DNA from: Methanobacteriota archaeon
GTDB taxonomy: Archaea; Halobacteriota; Methanomicrobia; Methanomicrobiales; Methanoculleaceae
Direction of reading: 5' to 3'
Assembly (NCBI GenBank): GCA_016841955.1
Contig: JAENYE010000002.1
Coordinates: 432,967 to 496,966, forward strand
Length of the DNA: 64,000 nt
Positions within the stretch are counted from its first letter, which is position 1, and every line of letters starts with the position of its first letter. Below, one piece after another: positions 44,414 to 53,879 of this stretch. The notes beneath the pieces were generated by a model, which saw only the letters and a list, made by a program, of their open reading frames with translations, did not search any database and was not told the origin of the DNA. Made by a program: the position numbers and the translations under genes.

Positions 44414-45040
44414 ATGGAGCAGAGAGACGACGCAGGCCAGGAAGCCGGGACACCGCCCGGGTTCCCGAAGAACCGGATGGAGGCGCTCACCGACGGCATA
44501 TTCGCCATTGCCATGACCCTCCTGGTACTCAGCCTCGAAATCCCGGCAGGCATCCACGATCCCTCCGACGCCACCGTCACGGCAATGCTTGCCGGCCAGC
44601 TTCCCGCATTCTACCACTACTTCCTCGCGTTCTTAATCCTTGCTTCCTTCTGGGTAGCCCATCACGCTCAGGTGAACCGGCTCCGGCATATCGACCGCAC
44701 GTTCCTCTGGATCAACATCGCGGCGCTCATGTTCGTCACGCTGGTCCCGTTCTCTGTCTCCCTCATCGGCGACTACCCGGACGAGACCTTCGCAGCGGTC
44801 GCCTTCGAAATGAACCTCCTGCTCCTCGGCCTGCTCTTTGCCGTGCTGTGGTGGTACGCCGTGCATGAGCGCCGGCTCGTCCACCCCGACACCGACGTAC
44901 ATCGCGGGAAGCAGCGGGTGATGGTGGTCCCGGCCGTCTCCGTCATCGCGATCCTGCTCGCCCTCGCCGGGGCGACCTGGAGCACGGCGATCTACGCGCT
45001 CATTCCTCTCGTGATGCGCCTTCTGCCCGGGGGGAGGTGA
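44414..45040 (+). CDS. TMEM175 family potassium channel-like protein (DUF1211)
   Basis: 208 residues, six predicted membrane segments. The first carries RMEALTDGIFAIAMTLLVLS, matching the FSDxxFA pore motif of TMEM175 channels, here LTDGIFA. Prokaryotic TMEM175 proteins have one such repeat per subunit and work as tetramers. The longer open frame upstream (to 43880) runs through the nitroreductase gene and is rejected. Its 3' end overlaps the convergent aguB-aguA gene by 41 bp. Confidence 0.85.
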   Translation: MEQRDDAGQEAGTPPGFPKNRMEALTDGIFAIAMTLLVLSLEIPAGIHDPSDATVTAMLAGQLPAFYHYFLAFLILASFWVAHHAQVNRLRHIDRTFLWINIAALMFVTLVPFSVSLIGDYPDETFAAVAFEMNLLLLGLLFAVLWWYAVHERRLVHPDTDVHRGKQRVMVVPAVSVIAILLALAGATWSTAIYALIPLVMRLLPGGR

Positions 45041-46922
45041 CGGACGGCTGCTGCTGGCTGATGCAGTGGATAGCGCCAAGGCCCGCGACCATCGCCGTGC
45101 AGTCGATCCCGACGACCTTCCGGTCGGGGAAGGCCTGCCGGATCCGCGCTACGGCGACCTCGTCGTTCGGGTGCCCGAAGACCGGCACCAGCACGACGGT
45201 ATTGCCTACGTAGAAGTTCGCGTAACTTGCCGGCAGCCTTTCTGCGCCGCCGACCGCCCCCGGCATCGGGAGTGGAACGACCGTTAAGGGGTTGCCGTCC
45301 TGGTCGGTCGATGCCGTAAGAATATCGTAGTTCTCCTGCAGGAGAGCGTAGTTCTCGTCATCCTCGTTCTTCTCGAGAGCACACAAAACCGTCGTCGGAT
45401 TCACGAACCGGACAATATCGTCGATGTGGCCGTCGGTATCGTCGCCGGCGATGCCCTGCTTCAACCAGATGACGTGGCCGGCGCCGAGGTAGGCCTCAAG
45501 GTACGCCTCGATCTCCTCCCGGGAGAGGTGCGGGTTCCGGTTCGGGTTTAAGAGGCACGCCTCCGTCGTGATCACCGTGCCGCACCCGTTCACCTCGATC
45601 GAACCGCCCTCGAGAACAATCTCTGGCGTGAAGAGAGGGAGTTCCATCTCGCGGTTCATGATGAGCGGGACCCGGGTATCACCCGCGAGTTCCGGGTACT
45701 TTTCTCCCCAGGCGTTGAACGTCCAGTTCACCATCGCCAGGCTCCCCGCCTTCCGGTGGACCAGGAACGTCGGCCCGTAGTCCCGGAACCAGACGTCGGC
45801 ATAATCGGCGGAATGAAACCTGACACCCCCCGTGTCGACGCCTTCCTCCTCCAGCATCGCCTTGATGCGGGTGCGCATCGCTTCACCGGTGACGAGGAGG
45901 TCGACGGTCTCGGACCCGCGGAGCGCCGCGAGGATCTCGACGTAGGTCCGCTCTACCGCGGCAAGGTCGGGGAACGTATCGCGATCATGGGGCCAGGAGA
46001 GCCAGACGGCGTCGTGCGGCTCCCACTCCGCCGGCATGCGGTAGCCTGACCTCGCAGGGGTTCTGCCCGGCAGATACCTCCGGGTGAGCGCCCCGTAGGT
46101 CTCCGGCCGCCGGTTCCGGAAGAAGCCCCAGCCTTCCCGGACGGCCTCGTTCATCGAGAGGTCGACCTCCACGACGAGGACCTCTTCGGCAGTCCCGCTC
46201 GCCCGGGCGAGGACGTTTCCGAAGGCGTCGGCGACGAACGAACTCCCGAAGAACCGGATACTCCCCTCATCGCCCACCCGGTTGACGGCGGCGACGTGGA
46301 CGCTGTTTGCTATCGCGTGGCCCCGCTGCACCGTCTCCCACGCCTCGCGCCAGTCGCCCTCGGGAGGCTCCTCCCCCGCAATCCTGCCGATGGCGGTCGG
46401 GTAGAAGATGATCTCTGCGCCCTGCAGCGCAACCGCCCTCGCGGCCTCCGGGAACCACTGGTCGTAACAGATGAGCACGGCAATCCGGCCGTACCGGGTA
46501 TCGTAGACCCGGTAACGGTCCCCGGGCCGGAAGTAGGCCTTCTCGTAGAAGAGCGGGTCGTAGGGGATATGCACCTTCCGGTAGGCGGGGAGCAGCCGCC
46601 CGTCGGCATCGATCACCACCGCCGTGTTGTAGTGCTCGCCGGACGCGGTTCGCTCGTAGAGCGGCACGACAATCACCACGCCGTGCTCCCGGGCAAGCGC
46701 CGCGAACGCTTCGGTCGAGGCGCCCGGAATGGTCTCTGCGCAGGCGGAGGCATCCGTATCCTCGTACTGCGGGAAGTAGGGGGCCCGGTAGAGTTCCTGC
46801 AGGCAGAGGATCCGCACACCCTTCGCGATCGCCGCTCTCGCCATATCGAGGGTGCAGGCCAGGTTGCGGTCGGGGTCGTCGCTCACCGTCGTCTGGATGA
46901 GGCCGATCGTTTGCGTGCTCAT
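45000..46922 (-). CDS. Fused N-carbamoylputrescine amidase-agmatine deiminase (AguB-AguA)
   Basis: 640 residues combining two consecutive enzymes of putrescine synthesis. Residues 1-290 are a carbon-nitrogen hydrolase with Glu43 (CLQELYRAP), Lys116 (AYRKVHIPYD) and Cys152 (VLICYDQWFPE). Residues ~300-640 are an agmatine deiminase (PAEWEPHDAVWLSWPHDRDT; WFRDYGPTFL; DTDGHIDDIV) with nucleophile Cys620 in GAIHCISQQQP. Agmatine to N-carbamoylputrescine to putrescine would occur in one chain, in reverse order along it. The ATG at 46922 has GGAGAG 8 nt upstream and TTTTATA at 46959-46965 (TATAAAA on the minus strand); longer frames to 46997 cross this promoter. Confidence 0.92.
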   Translation of the reverse strand: MSTQTIGLIQTTVSDDPDRNLACTLDMARAAIAKGVRILCLQELYRAPYFPQYEDTDASACAETIPGASTEAFAALAREHGVVIVVPLYERTASGEHYNTAVVIDADGRLLPAYRKVHIPYDPLFYEKAYFRPGDRYRVYDTRYGRIAVLICYDQWFPEAARAVALQGAEIIFYPTAIGRIAGEEPPEGDWREAWETVQRGHAIANSVHVAAVNRVGDEGSIRFFGSSFVADAFGNVLARASGTAEEVLVVEVDLSMNEAVREGWGFFRNRRPETYGALTRRYLPGRTPARSGYRMPAEWEPHDAVWLSWPHDRDTFPDLAAVERTYVEILAALRGSETVDLLVTGEAMRTRIKAMLEEEGVDTGGVRFHSADYADVWFRDYGPTFLVHRKAGSLAMVNWTFNAWGEKYPELAGDTRVPLIMNREMELPLFTPEIVLEGGSIEVNGCGTVITTEACLLNPNRNPHLSREEIEAYLEAYLGAGHVIWLKQGIAGDDTDGHIDDIVRFVNPTTVLCALEKNEDDENYALLQENYDILTASTDQDGNPLTVVPLPMPGAVGGAERLPASYANFYVGNTVVLVPVFGHPNDEVAVARIRQAFPDRKVVGIDCTAMVAGLGAIHCISQQQPSVTSPRAEGASREE

Positions 46923-46958
46923 CGTATCATCTCTCCGTACCGATAGGACACTCCAGCG

Positions 46959-46965
46959 TTTTATA
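46959..46965 (-). promoter_or_regulatory. TATA box of aguB-aguA
   Basis: TATAAAA on the minus strand, centre about 40 nt before the ATG, leaving room for a short leader with the GGAGAG ribosome site. Confidence 0.55.
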
Positions 46966-47021
46966 GCAACCGCCGGGGCCATAGCGTTATCCGGCATAGC
47001 GTCGGAACTTTATGGGGATCA

Positions 47022-47582
47022 ATGGAGCTCGCGACAACCCTCCTCATCGCCGTCGGTCTCGCGATGGATGCGTTTGCCGTCTCGATCAGCGGAGGCGCCA
47101 CCGTGCGGGAAGACCGCATCCGGTGGGCTCTCATCGCCGGAGCGCTCTTCGGCGGGTTCCAGGCGGGGATGCCGGTGCTCGGGTGGTTCGGCGGGGCGAG
47201 CCTGACCTCGTTCATCGGGTCATACGGCCCCTGGATCGCCTTCCTGCTGCTTGCCGCGATCGGCGGGAAGATGATCGCCGAGGCGGTGCGGGGGGACGAC
47301 GAGAGCGTGCAGTTTGCCGCCCGGAGCACGGCCACGCTGCTCCTGCTCGCCGTGGCGACGAGCATCGACGCGCTCGCCGTCGGCGTCACGTTCGCCGTGC
47401 TGGATACCCCGATCCTCTGGCCCGCAGTCATAATCGGCATAGTAACCTTCGTTCTCTCCGCCGGCGGCGTGCTCGTCGGGAGCTCCTTTGGCCGGGTCTT
47501 CGGGCGGAAGGTCGAGATCCTCGGCGGGGTGATCCTGATCGGCATCGGTCTGCGGATCCTGCTCGACCATTTCGCCTTCTGA
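47022..47582 (+). CDS. mntP: MntP-family manganese efflux pump
   Basis: 186 residues, six membrane segments in two related halves. Membrane acidic motifs [14 protein letters not shown] (residues 12-25) and [14 protein letters not shown] (about 112-125) match the DxxA motifs of MntP, which exports Mn(II). GGGGATCA just before the ATG may act as ribosome site. No riboswitch seen in the 99-bp upstream gap. Confidence 0.92.
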   Translation: MELATTLLIAVGLAMDAFAVSISGGATVREDRIRWALIAGALFGGFQAGMPVLGWFGGASLTSFIGSYGPWIAFLLLAAIGGKMIAEAVRGDDESVQFAARSTATLLLLAVATSIDALAVGVTFAVLDTPILWPAVIIGIVTFVLSAGGVLVGSSFGRVFGRKVEILGGVILIGIGLRILLDHFAF

Positions 47583-47585
47583 CCT

Positions 47586-48506
47586 TCAGGCAGCCTCGTC
47601 CAGGATCCGCCGCATATCGAGGACGAGGTCTTTGCTCTCGAAATCGAGCGCGACGAGCCGCAGATCCTGTGCCGACCGAACGCCGACTTCAAGCTCCGCC
47701 GCTCTGGCGATCGTGTCCATCGCAAATATCCGGCCCCGCATCACCTCCGGCGTCGAGCCGTAGTGCCGGAGCAGGGCGATCCCGGCGGCATCGAGGGCGA
47801 CCCGGTCGGTGCTCGCGAGGATGACGTTCGGGGCAATCCGGGTGCCCCGTTCGGGCCCGCCGGTCGAGAACCCCTCCGTTGCATCCATAACAGCGATGTC
47901 ACAGGGGCAAAACCGGTTTATCTCGGCGATCATCCTGCGCTGGTGCGGCGACGAGTGCAGTTCCGCCATGTAGTTGTAGCCGTTCCCGGGGTCTCTCTTC
48001 GCCACGGCCCCCACCAGGTTCTTCAGGGAGAGGGAGACGTGCCCCCCGAACCGGTGGGTCTTCAGGCAGCAGGTCTGGACCACCGCATCGGCCTCCCGGA
48101 AGAGCCGGGCGGCCAGAAACCCACGCTCCCAGTGGAGGCCGTCCGGCGGGATTGCCTCCCACCCCTCCGGGGGGAGGTCGTCGAGCGCCGTCACCTCCGC
48201 TCCCGACCGGGCCGCGACATCGGCGGCGCCCCGGTTCTTCAGCACCGCACGGGTCTCCCCCATCCCGCTCCGCTCCCCGAGCCGGACCGTCCCGGCCCCG
48301 GCATCGCGGACCTGCCCGAGGATCGCTTCCAGCATATCGGGATGGGTCGTCGCGGGGAACGGGTCGTCGCTGTTGAAGTTCGCCTTGACCGCAACGGTCT
48401 TGCCGTCGAAGGAAGGAAGGCCAATCTCGTGCCAGAGCGCTTCAACGGCGTGGTAACGATCCGATGCGTCGATGATGTAGACTTCAGATGCCGCCGGGGA
48501 TGCCAT
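47586..48506 (-). CDS. DUF362 family protein
   Basis: 306 residues from the ATG at 48506, about 27 nt from a TATA-like box (48530-48537), so leaderless; an upstream TTG (48527) in frame would sit before the transcript start. Motifs VAVKANFNSDDPFPATTHPD, CCLKTHRFGGHVSLSLKNLV and DATEGFSTGGPERG fit DUF362. Unlike many members it has no added ferredoxin domain. Function unknown; two Cys adjacent (TCCLK) may be notable. Confidence 0.85.
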   Translation of the reverse strand: MASPAASEVYIIDASDRYHAVEALWHEIGLPSFDGKTVAVKANFNSDDPFPATTHPDMLEAILGQVRDAGAGTVRLGERSGMGETRAVLKNRGAADVAARSGAEVTALDDLPPEGWEAIPPDGLHWERGFLAARLFREADAVVQTCCLKTHRFGGHVSLSLKNLVGAVAKRDPGNGYNYMAELHSSPHQRRMIAEINRFCPCDIAVMDATEGFSTGGPERGTRIAPNVILASTDRVALDAAGIALLRHYGSTPEVMRGRIFAMDTIARAAELEVGVRSAQDLRLVALDFESKDLVLDMRRILDEAA

Positions 48507-48529
48507 GCGCGCAGAGTAGCCCGCCAACC

Positions 48530-48537
48530 TATAAAAA
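48530..48537 (-). promoter_or_regulatory. TATA box of the DUF362 gene
   Basis: TTTTTATA on the minus strand, centre 27 nt before the ATG at 48506, indicating a leaderless transcript. Confidence 0.6.
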
Positions 48538-48932
48538 TTCTATGCCGCCGGCCCGGATCAGGATAAAAAGGCTGATTTGCGGGTGCGACGGACGGCACGT
48601 CCGGAGCTTGAGCACCGTTAGGTGCGAGGTGCGACTGGCCGAAGTGTGTGACGGTTCGTTAGAACCGGAGTTTGAGAAGACCGGAGGCCAACGACGCCCC
48701 GGGGCATGGGCATCGGCAGGTCACGCCGTTGTGGACGTCCGGACTACACCCCCCGGGTGAGCGGATCCCCGGGGCCGCATTCGACACGTATAAGAGCACC
48801 CCGAGCGCAATACGTAGTAAACCTCACGACAATCGTACAGACCGCGCATCCTCGCGTGGAATGCTTCCAGAAGGCACGCAGCCCCGCGCCCGTTGCCCCT
48901 GGAAGAGTCAAAGGTATGAGGCCAGTACAATC
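48538..48932. other. Gene-free region with repeat family B
   Basis: No supported gene. Frames running into the next gene from 48672 cross repeat sequence. It holds the longest repeat family B block and a TATA-like CGTATAAG near 48788. Confidence 0.5.
48586..48687 (+). repeat. Dispersed repeat family B, longest copy (about two units)
   Basis: First unit GTGCGACGGACGGCACGTCC then GGAGCTTGAGCACCG; second unit GGCCGAAGTGTGTGACGG then ACCGGAGTTTGAGAAGACCG. Both units match parts of 1767-1815. Confidence 0.65.
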
Positions 48933-49388
48933 ATGACTTCCAGAATGCATACCCCCCACACCACCTGTCCCAGCTGCCATGAAGAGGTCTTCCTGGACGA
49001 ACTCGTGGGCGGGCGCTGCCCCCTCTGCGGGTACTCCCTCGATGAAGACGATGGAACGTGCAGCGAATACGAGGAGACCATAGAGCGCTCCGACCTTGGG
49101 TGGATGATCTTCCAATTTTATGTCTTCAAACGGTTCTGCAGCGAGGGAGCAAACCCGCTCCAGGTCATGCAGATCCTCTCCCGGTACGAGGAGCTCACCC
49201 AGTGCAACCCCGCCGACGCGGAGAAGATGCAGTTCACTCTGGAAGTTCCGATGAGCCGCTGGGAACGACTGCTCCCGAAGAAATGCGCAAAATGCGGCAG
49301 AATATTCTTTTCGGGCGGAAAAGCGGCGATATCGGGAGACATCTCGTCCCCCGAACACCAGAAAACGTATACCTGCCCGTCCTGCTGA
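48933..49388 (+). CDS. Zinc-ribbon protein, function unknown
   Basis: 151 residues from the ATG at 48933 (48945 possible). Two zinc-ribbon-like sites: CPSCHEEVFLDELVGGRCPLC at the N-terminus and CAKCGRIFFSGG...TCPSC at the C-terminus. The middle is helical (LGWMIFQFYVFKRFCSEGAN). Possibly a small nucleic-acid or protein-binding factor. It converges on proS with 1 bp or less between stops. Confidence 0.75.
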   Translation: MTSRMHTPHTTCPSCHEEVFLDELVGGRCPLCGYSLDEDDGTCSEYEETIERSDLGWMIFQFYVFKRFCSEGANPLQVMQILSRYEELTQCNPADAEKMQFTLEVPMSRWERLLPKKCAKCGRIFFSGGKAAISGDISSPEHQKTYTCPSC

Positions 49389-50822
49389 TCAGTAGGTCCG
49401 GGCAACCAGGGCGGACGTGCCGTTCCCGCCGCAGGCGATGCACGGGCCGTCCGAGACGGCGATCAGGTCCGATCGAATATCGGACCCGATGATGCCCGCA
49501 TCCACCGCCGTCTCGATCTTTTCCGCACACTCCTGCGAGCCACACCAGTGGACGACCGCAACACCGTTCTTCACCGCGACAGCGGTCTCTTCCAGGGTCG
49601 CCGCCACGGTGATCCGGCCGGCCATCGCCTGCAGCGCCGCCTGAGAGAGTTCCTCCCCGAACTGGGCAAGGATGGAGCAGACTCCTTCAACGACGCCACG
49701 CCGGTCGAGGGTGGTCTTGTGGCCGCTCCGGGTGACGGCGACGACCGTGTTCGCGTCGATATCCCGCGGCCCGACCTCGATCCGCAGCGGGACGCCGCGC
49801 ATCTCCCAGTGGTAATACTTCGCGCCCGGGCGCATATCCCGGTCGTCCAGTTTCACGGCGAACCCGGCGTTCCGGAAGTCCTCCTCAAGCGTCGCAGCCG
49901 CCGAGAGCACCTCGTCGCGCCGCTTCCCGACGATGATCGGCACGACGACGACCTCTATCGGCGCAACCTCCGGCGGCAGCACGAGCCCCTTGTCGTCGCC
50001 GTGAACGCTTATCACAGCCGCAATCGACCGCTCGGATATGCCGTAGCAGGTCTGGTAGGCATACTGCCGCTCCCCGTTCGCATCCTCGTAGGTGATATCG
50101 TAGGTGCGGGAGAAGTGGTCGCCGAGCATGTGCACCGTCCCGATCTGGAGCGTCTTCCCGTCGGGCATGATGGTATCGACCGCGACGGTGTAGTCGGCAC
50201 CCGGGAACTTGTCCCAGCCCGGGCGGCGGGAGACGATCACCGGCACCCGGAGACTGTCGTAGAACTCCCGGTAGAGGCCGAGCGCGACCTCGACCTGCGC
50301 CGCCGCCTCCTCCCGCGTCGCGTGCACGGTATGTGCCTCCTTAAACGACGTGATCTCCCGGAGACGGATGAGCGGGCGGGTATGCTTCGTCTCGTAGCGG
50401 AACGTATTGACGATCTGGTAGAGTTTTAAGGGCAGATCCGTGTGGGACCGGATCCAGAGGGAGTACATCGGGTAGATGGCGGTCTCGCTCGTGGGCCGGA
50501 GGGCGAGCGGCACGTCGAGTTCGTTCTTCCCGCCGTGGGTGACCCAGTAGACCTCGTCCTCGAAGCCCTTGATGTGCGTGGCCTCCTTCATGAACTCGGT
50601 CTCGGGGATCAGGAGCGGAAACATCGTCTCCGCATGGTCGCGGTCCATCAGGTCCCGGAGTATCCCGTATGCACGTTTCCTGACGGCGAACCCGTGGGGA
50701 TACCAGACGTATAGTCCCTTGACCGGGTAACGGACGTCCATGATCTCGGCTCGCCAGAGAATCTCGTTGTACCACTGGGAAAAATCGTCTTTCCGGGGAA
50801 GTACACCTGTATCTTCTTCCAT
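49389..50822 (-). CDS. proS: Prolyl-tRNA synthetase, archaeal/eukaryal type
   Basis: 477 residues, class II synthetase without the bacterial editing insertion. Motif 2 region [20 protein letters not shown], catalytic [20 protein letters not shown], anticodon-binding domain ([20 protein letters not shown]) and the C-terminal zinc-like extension with Cys in [10 protein letters not shown] and [19 protein letters not shown], ending in the conserved Tyr. GAGGT precedes the ATG by about 11 nt. Confidence 0.97.
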   Translation of the reverse strand: MEEDTGVLPRKDDFSQWYNEILWRAEIMDVRYPVKGLYVWYPHGFAVRKRAYGILRDLMDRDHAETMFPLLIPETEFMKEATHIKGFEDEVYWVTHGGKNELDVPLALRPTSETAIYPMYSLWIRSHTDLPLKLYQIVNTFRYETKHTRPLIRLREITSFKEAHTVHATREEAAAQVEVALGLYREFYDSLRVPVIVSRRPGWDKFPGADYTVAVDTIMPDGKTLQIGTVHMLGDHFSRTYDITYEDANGERQYAYQTCYGISERSIAAVISVHGDDKGLVLPPEVAPIEVVVVPIIVGKRRDEVLSAAATLEEDFRNAGFAVKLDDRDMRPGAKYYHWEMRGVPLRIEVGPRDIDANTVVAVTRSGHKTTLDRRGVVEGVCSILAQFGEELSQAALQAMAGRITVAATLEETAVAVKNGVAVVHWCGSQECAEKIETAVDAGIIGSDIRSDLIAVSDGPCIACGGNGTSALVARTY

Positions 50823-50858
50823 CCGTCTCGTACCTCAAAAACTATCGATCTGCCTGCT

Positions 50859-51425
50859 TTAAGCGATCATACTTAGGATTGCCGGCGTAATAAATGCCTC
50901 TACGACCGCGGCAACCGCGAGAAGCGGGACGACTACCCGGAGAAAGAGACGGGCCAGGGGTAAGGCTCCGGCAGCGGCATCGCCGCTGCCGTGCCATTCG
51001 GCCATGAGCTCCCGCCCGAGGAGGAGCCCGAGGCCTCCCGCGATGAGGAAGGCGGGGACCTCGAAGATGCCGTGTGGTACGAGCGCCGCGGCAATATAGA
51101 GCAGGCCCTGCTCCTGCCGCACGAGCTCCGTCACCGCACCGATCAGGAGTCCGTTGACCGAGAGGATCAGCACCGTGACCACGCCGAGCGAGGCTCCCCC
51201 GAGGAAGAGGAGGAGACTGGTGGCCAGATTGTTCAAGAACAGTTTTCCCGCAAGGACCGCCGGAGAGTCGGAGAGGAGCTGGCTTGCGACCTGATCGCGG
51301 AAGAGCGCCATGACCTCCGCGCCGACCGCCGGGTCGCGGCCCACGGCAGCGACGCCGAGGCCGACCGAGACGGCAAAGAAAACGGCCGCAAGACCCGTGG
51401 CCCGGGCGAGCGAGCCTTCAGACAT
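50859..51425 (-). CDS. SpoIIM-like membrane protein (DUF95)
   Basis: 188 residues, several membrane segments. FLNNLATSLLLFLGGASLGV and ALVPHGIFEVPAFLIAGGLG are the hallmark motifs of the stage II sporulation protein M family. In archaea, which do not sporulate, the role is unknown, perhaps envelope-related. The start overlaps the DUF63 gene by 8 bp, so the two membrane proteins form an operon. Confidence 0.87.
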   Translation of the reverse strand: MSEGSLARATGLAAVFFAVSVGLGVAAVGRDPAVGAEVMALFRDQVASQLLSDSPAVLAGKLFLNNLATSLLLFLGGASLGVVTVLILSVNGLLIGAVTELVRQEQGLLYIAAALVPHGIFEVPAFLIAGGLGLLLGRELMAEWHGSGDAAAGALPLARLFLRVVVPLLAVAAVVEAFITPAILSMIA

Positions 51426-52263
51426 AGAGCACCATCCGCACCAGGTCGCGTATCCCCGGCGCCATGCCGACGACGATCATGGCAAGCAGAATGAGGTGCC
51501 AGAGATCGGAACTTCCCTCCCGCCGGTACATCTCAAGGATGTAGATGGCGGGGACGACCACCGCGATCTTGAGGAGGAACATCGAGAACGCGGTGCCGGT
51601 CGCCTCGATCAGGCTCGAACCCACGACGTGCTGCTCGACGTAGCGGACGGAATGGATATCGATCCCGTAACTCGTGGCGCTCGCATCCAGCATATGGCCG
51701 AAGATGAGGAGTTTATAGAGGATGTTCGAGGCGTAATCCCACTTCAGGCCGTAGACGAGGAACGCCCAGAGGGCGAGCGACGACACGACTGCGAGGGCAA
51801 GGATGGTAACGAGCACATCGAGCGCAATCGTCGTCTCGGTGAGGCCGAACCAGACGAGCGCCAGAGCGGCCACGAGGCAGGCGGCGATCCCCGTCCCTGC
51901 GTAGACACGGCTGTAGCGGGAGACGAACCCGGCGTTCTCCGCGAGTTTCCCGAGAAAGAGGGCGATCCCCGCGACTGCAAAGATCACAAAGAAGATCAGG
52001 GGCGTGATCAGGAGAAACCGGAAGTCGGAGGCGATCATCCCGGTATCCTCGACGACCCGGAGAAGCCCCCCAAGGACGACGAAGGGCATGGTCGCAAGCA
52101 CCAGTTCGTCGTCGATAGCAATCTTGTACCGCCGGAGGCCCCGGTAAACGAGGTAGACCGCTGCGATGAGGATCAGGGCGTAGGTCAGCGTATCGACGAG
52201 CGTGTACGCCTCGCCGTAACGGATGGGATCTATGTAATATTTGTAGAGGAACTCCCTAATCAT
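51418..52263 (-). CDS. DUF63 family membrane protein
   Basis: 281 residues with about eight hydrophobic segments. Conserved polar motifs VVLGGLLRVVEDTGMI, KLLIFGHMLDASATSYGIDI and YVEQHVVG match archaeal DUF63 proteins. Function unknown. First gene of a two-gene operon with SpoIIM-like. Its ATG is only 12 bp from the divergent egsA start, so the two promoters must lie inside each other's coding region or overlap. Confidence 0.85.
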   Translation of the reverse strand: MIREFLYKYYIDPIRYGEAYTLVDTLTYALILIAAVYLVYRGLRRYKIAIDDELVLATMPFVVLGGLLRVVEDTGMIASDFRFLLITPLIFFVIFAVAGIALFLGKLAENAGFVSRYSRVYAGTGIAACLVAALALVWFGLTETTIALDVLVTILALAVVSSLALWAFLVYGLKWDYASNILYKLLIFGHMLDASATSYGIDIHSVRYVEQHVVGSSLIEATGTAFSMFLLKIAVVVPAIYILEMYRREGSSDLWHLILLAMIVVGMAPGIRDLVRMVLYV

Positions 52264-52275
52264 TACCTGATCTAA

Positions 52276-53358
52276 ATGAGCGCAGACCGCATAAACCTAC
52301 TCAGAACCAAGGTCTTCGACAAGTCCAAATGGATGCAGCTCCCTCGTGACGTCGTCATCGGCCACGATGTCATCGAGCAGATCCCGGCTGTCTGTGAAGA
52401 CCTTGCCCTCGGCAACTCTGTGCTCATCGTATCGGGAGGCCGGACGCGGGATGTTGCCGGGAAGAGGGTCGAGGCGCTGCTTGCCGGCTCCTACGACGTT
52501 GCTACGTTTGCCGCGAGCGTTGGCGATCCCCTCGATACGATCCGGAAGGCCGAGGCGGCGGCGGCAGAGGCCGGGTTCGTCATCGGCGTCGGCGGCGGCC
52601 GGGTCATCGACACGGCCAAGATCGCCTCCTACAACACCGACCGCCACTTCATCAGCGTCCCCACCGCCGCATCGCACGACGGCATCGCCTCGTCGCGGGC
52701 CTCGGTCCCGACCGCCGAGGGGAACGTCTCGCTCGCCGCCGAGCCGCCCATCGCCGTCGTCGCCGATACCGCCATCATCGCATCGGCGCCTCACCGGCTG
52801 CTGGCGTCCGGGTGTGCGGACATCATCGCAAACTACACCGCAATCCTCGACTGGGAACTCTCCCACCGCCTCCGGGGCGAACCGCTCTCGGAGTACGCGC
52901 TGACGCTCTCCCGGATGACCGCCGAGATCCTCTTTAAGAACGCCGACCTCATCAAACCGCACTCCGAGGAGAGCGCCTGGCTCGTGACGAAAGCGCTGGT
53001 CTCCTCGGGCGTCGCGATGAGCATCGCGGGGTCGTCCCGGCCAGGCAGCGGCGGCGAGCACAAGTTCTCCCACGCGCTGGAGCGGCTCGCGCCGGGAAAG
53101 GGCCTCCACGGGGAGAAGTGCGGTATCGGGGCCATCATCACGATGTACCTCCACGGCGGAGACTGGGAGGGGATCCGCAGTTCCCTAAAAAAGATCGGCG
53201 CACCGACCACCCCCGCCGAGATCGGGGTCGACGACGAGACGGCCGTGGAGGCGCTGCTTGCCGCCCGGAAGATCCGGCCGGAACGCTTCACCATACTGGA
53301 TATGGGGCTGACCGAGGAATCGGCGCGGGACCTCGTGAAGATGCTCTACCGGGAGTGA
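52276..53358 (+). CDS. egsA: sn-Glycerol-1-phosphate dehydrogenase
   Basis: Makes the G1P backbone of archaeal membrane lipids from dihydroxyacetone phosphate with NAD(P)H. 360 residues. Dinucleotide site VIGVGGGRVIDTAKIAS, substrate loop PTAASHDGIASSRAS and zinc-ligand region SRPGSGGEHKFSHALE and GLHGEKCGIGAI are as in archaeal enzymes. It is followed 6 nt later by the UPF0179 gene, probably in one operon. Confidence 0.96.
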   Translation: MSADRINLLRTKVFDKSKWMQLPRDVVIGHDVIEQIPAVCEDLALGNSVLIVSGGRTRDVAGKRVEALLAGSYDVATFAASVGDPLDTIRKAEAAAAEAGFVIGVGGGRVIDTAKIASYNTDRHFISVPTAASHDGIASSRASVPTAEGNVSLAAEPPIAVVADTAIIASAPHRLLASGCADIIANYTAILDWELSHRLRGEPLSEYALTLSRMTAEILFKNADLIKPHSEESAWLVTKALVSSGVAMSIAGSSRPGSGGEHKFSHALERLAPGKGLHGEKCGIGAIITMYLHGGDWEGIRSSLKKIGAPTTPAEIGVDDETAVEALLAARKIRPERFTILDMGLTEESARDLVKMLYRE

Positions 53359-53364
53359 GACGAA

Positions 53365-53817
53365 ATGGCAAAGGAGAAGACAAAGGTGACGCTGATCGGG
53401 GCCGGACTCGCAAAGCCGGGGCTTGATTTCGTCTACGAAGGCATCATGTGCCCTGAGTGCGAGGGCTGCAAGGTGCGCAAGGTCTGCCATAACCTGCAGC
53501 CCGGGAAGAAGTACCGGGTCGTTGCGGCCCGCTCAAACACCCGGCACGACTGCCCGGTTCACTACGAGGCGGCGGTCGCGGTCGACGTGGTGGAGGCCCC
53601 CATCGTCGCGCTGATCGGCGCCGACATGGCGATCGCGAACTCGAAGATCAGTTACGAGTTTTCCTGCCCGAGAAGCGAGTGCCGGAGTTACCGGCTCTGC
53701 CACCCCGACGGCATCATCGAGGGGGAGAAGTACGTCGTCGGCGAGGTTCTCGGCAACGCCCCCGACGTCTGCGAGCGGGGCCGCCCCCTGAAACTGGTGG
53801 AACTGCGCCCTGTCTGA
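53365..53817 (+). CDS. UPF0179 family protein
   Basis: 150 residues. Cys-rich motif MCPECEGCKVRKVCHNLQPG and a second set CPRSECRSYRLC and DVCERG suggest bound metal or an iron-sulfur cluster. Archaeal family of unknown function. GGAG lies 8 nt before the ATG. Operon with egsA. Confidence 0.88.
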   Translation: MAKEKTKVTLIGAGLAKPGLDFVYEGIMCPECEGCKVRKVCHNLQPGKKYRVVAARSNTRHDCPVHYEAAVAVDVVEAPIVALIGADMAIANSKISYEFSCPRSECRSYRLCHPDGIIEGEKYVVGEVLGNAPDVCERGRPLKLVELRPV

Positions 53818-53879
53818 CGTTGCTGCAGTGAGCCGTCCCCCTGCACAGTAGTCTCACGAAAAAGAACGACCGTCCGTGG

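Noticed and set aside
41890..44580. Very long minus-strand open frame (896 codons) opposite the MFS and nitroreductase genes
   Set aside because: Composition is Asp/Glu/Arg/Gly-rich as expected for the mirror of GC-rich coding DNA, it has no domain, and three well-supported plus-strand genes cover it.
48672..48932. N-terminal extension of the zinc-ribbon frame
   Set aside because: Crosses repeat family B and lacks coding character; ATG at 48933 is more likely.
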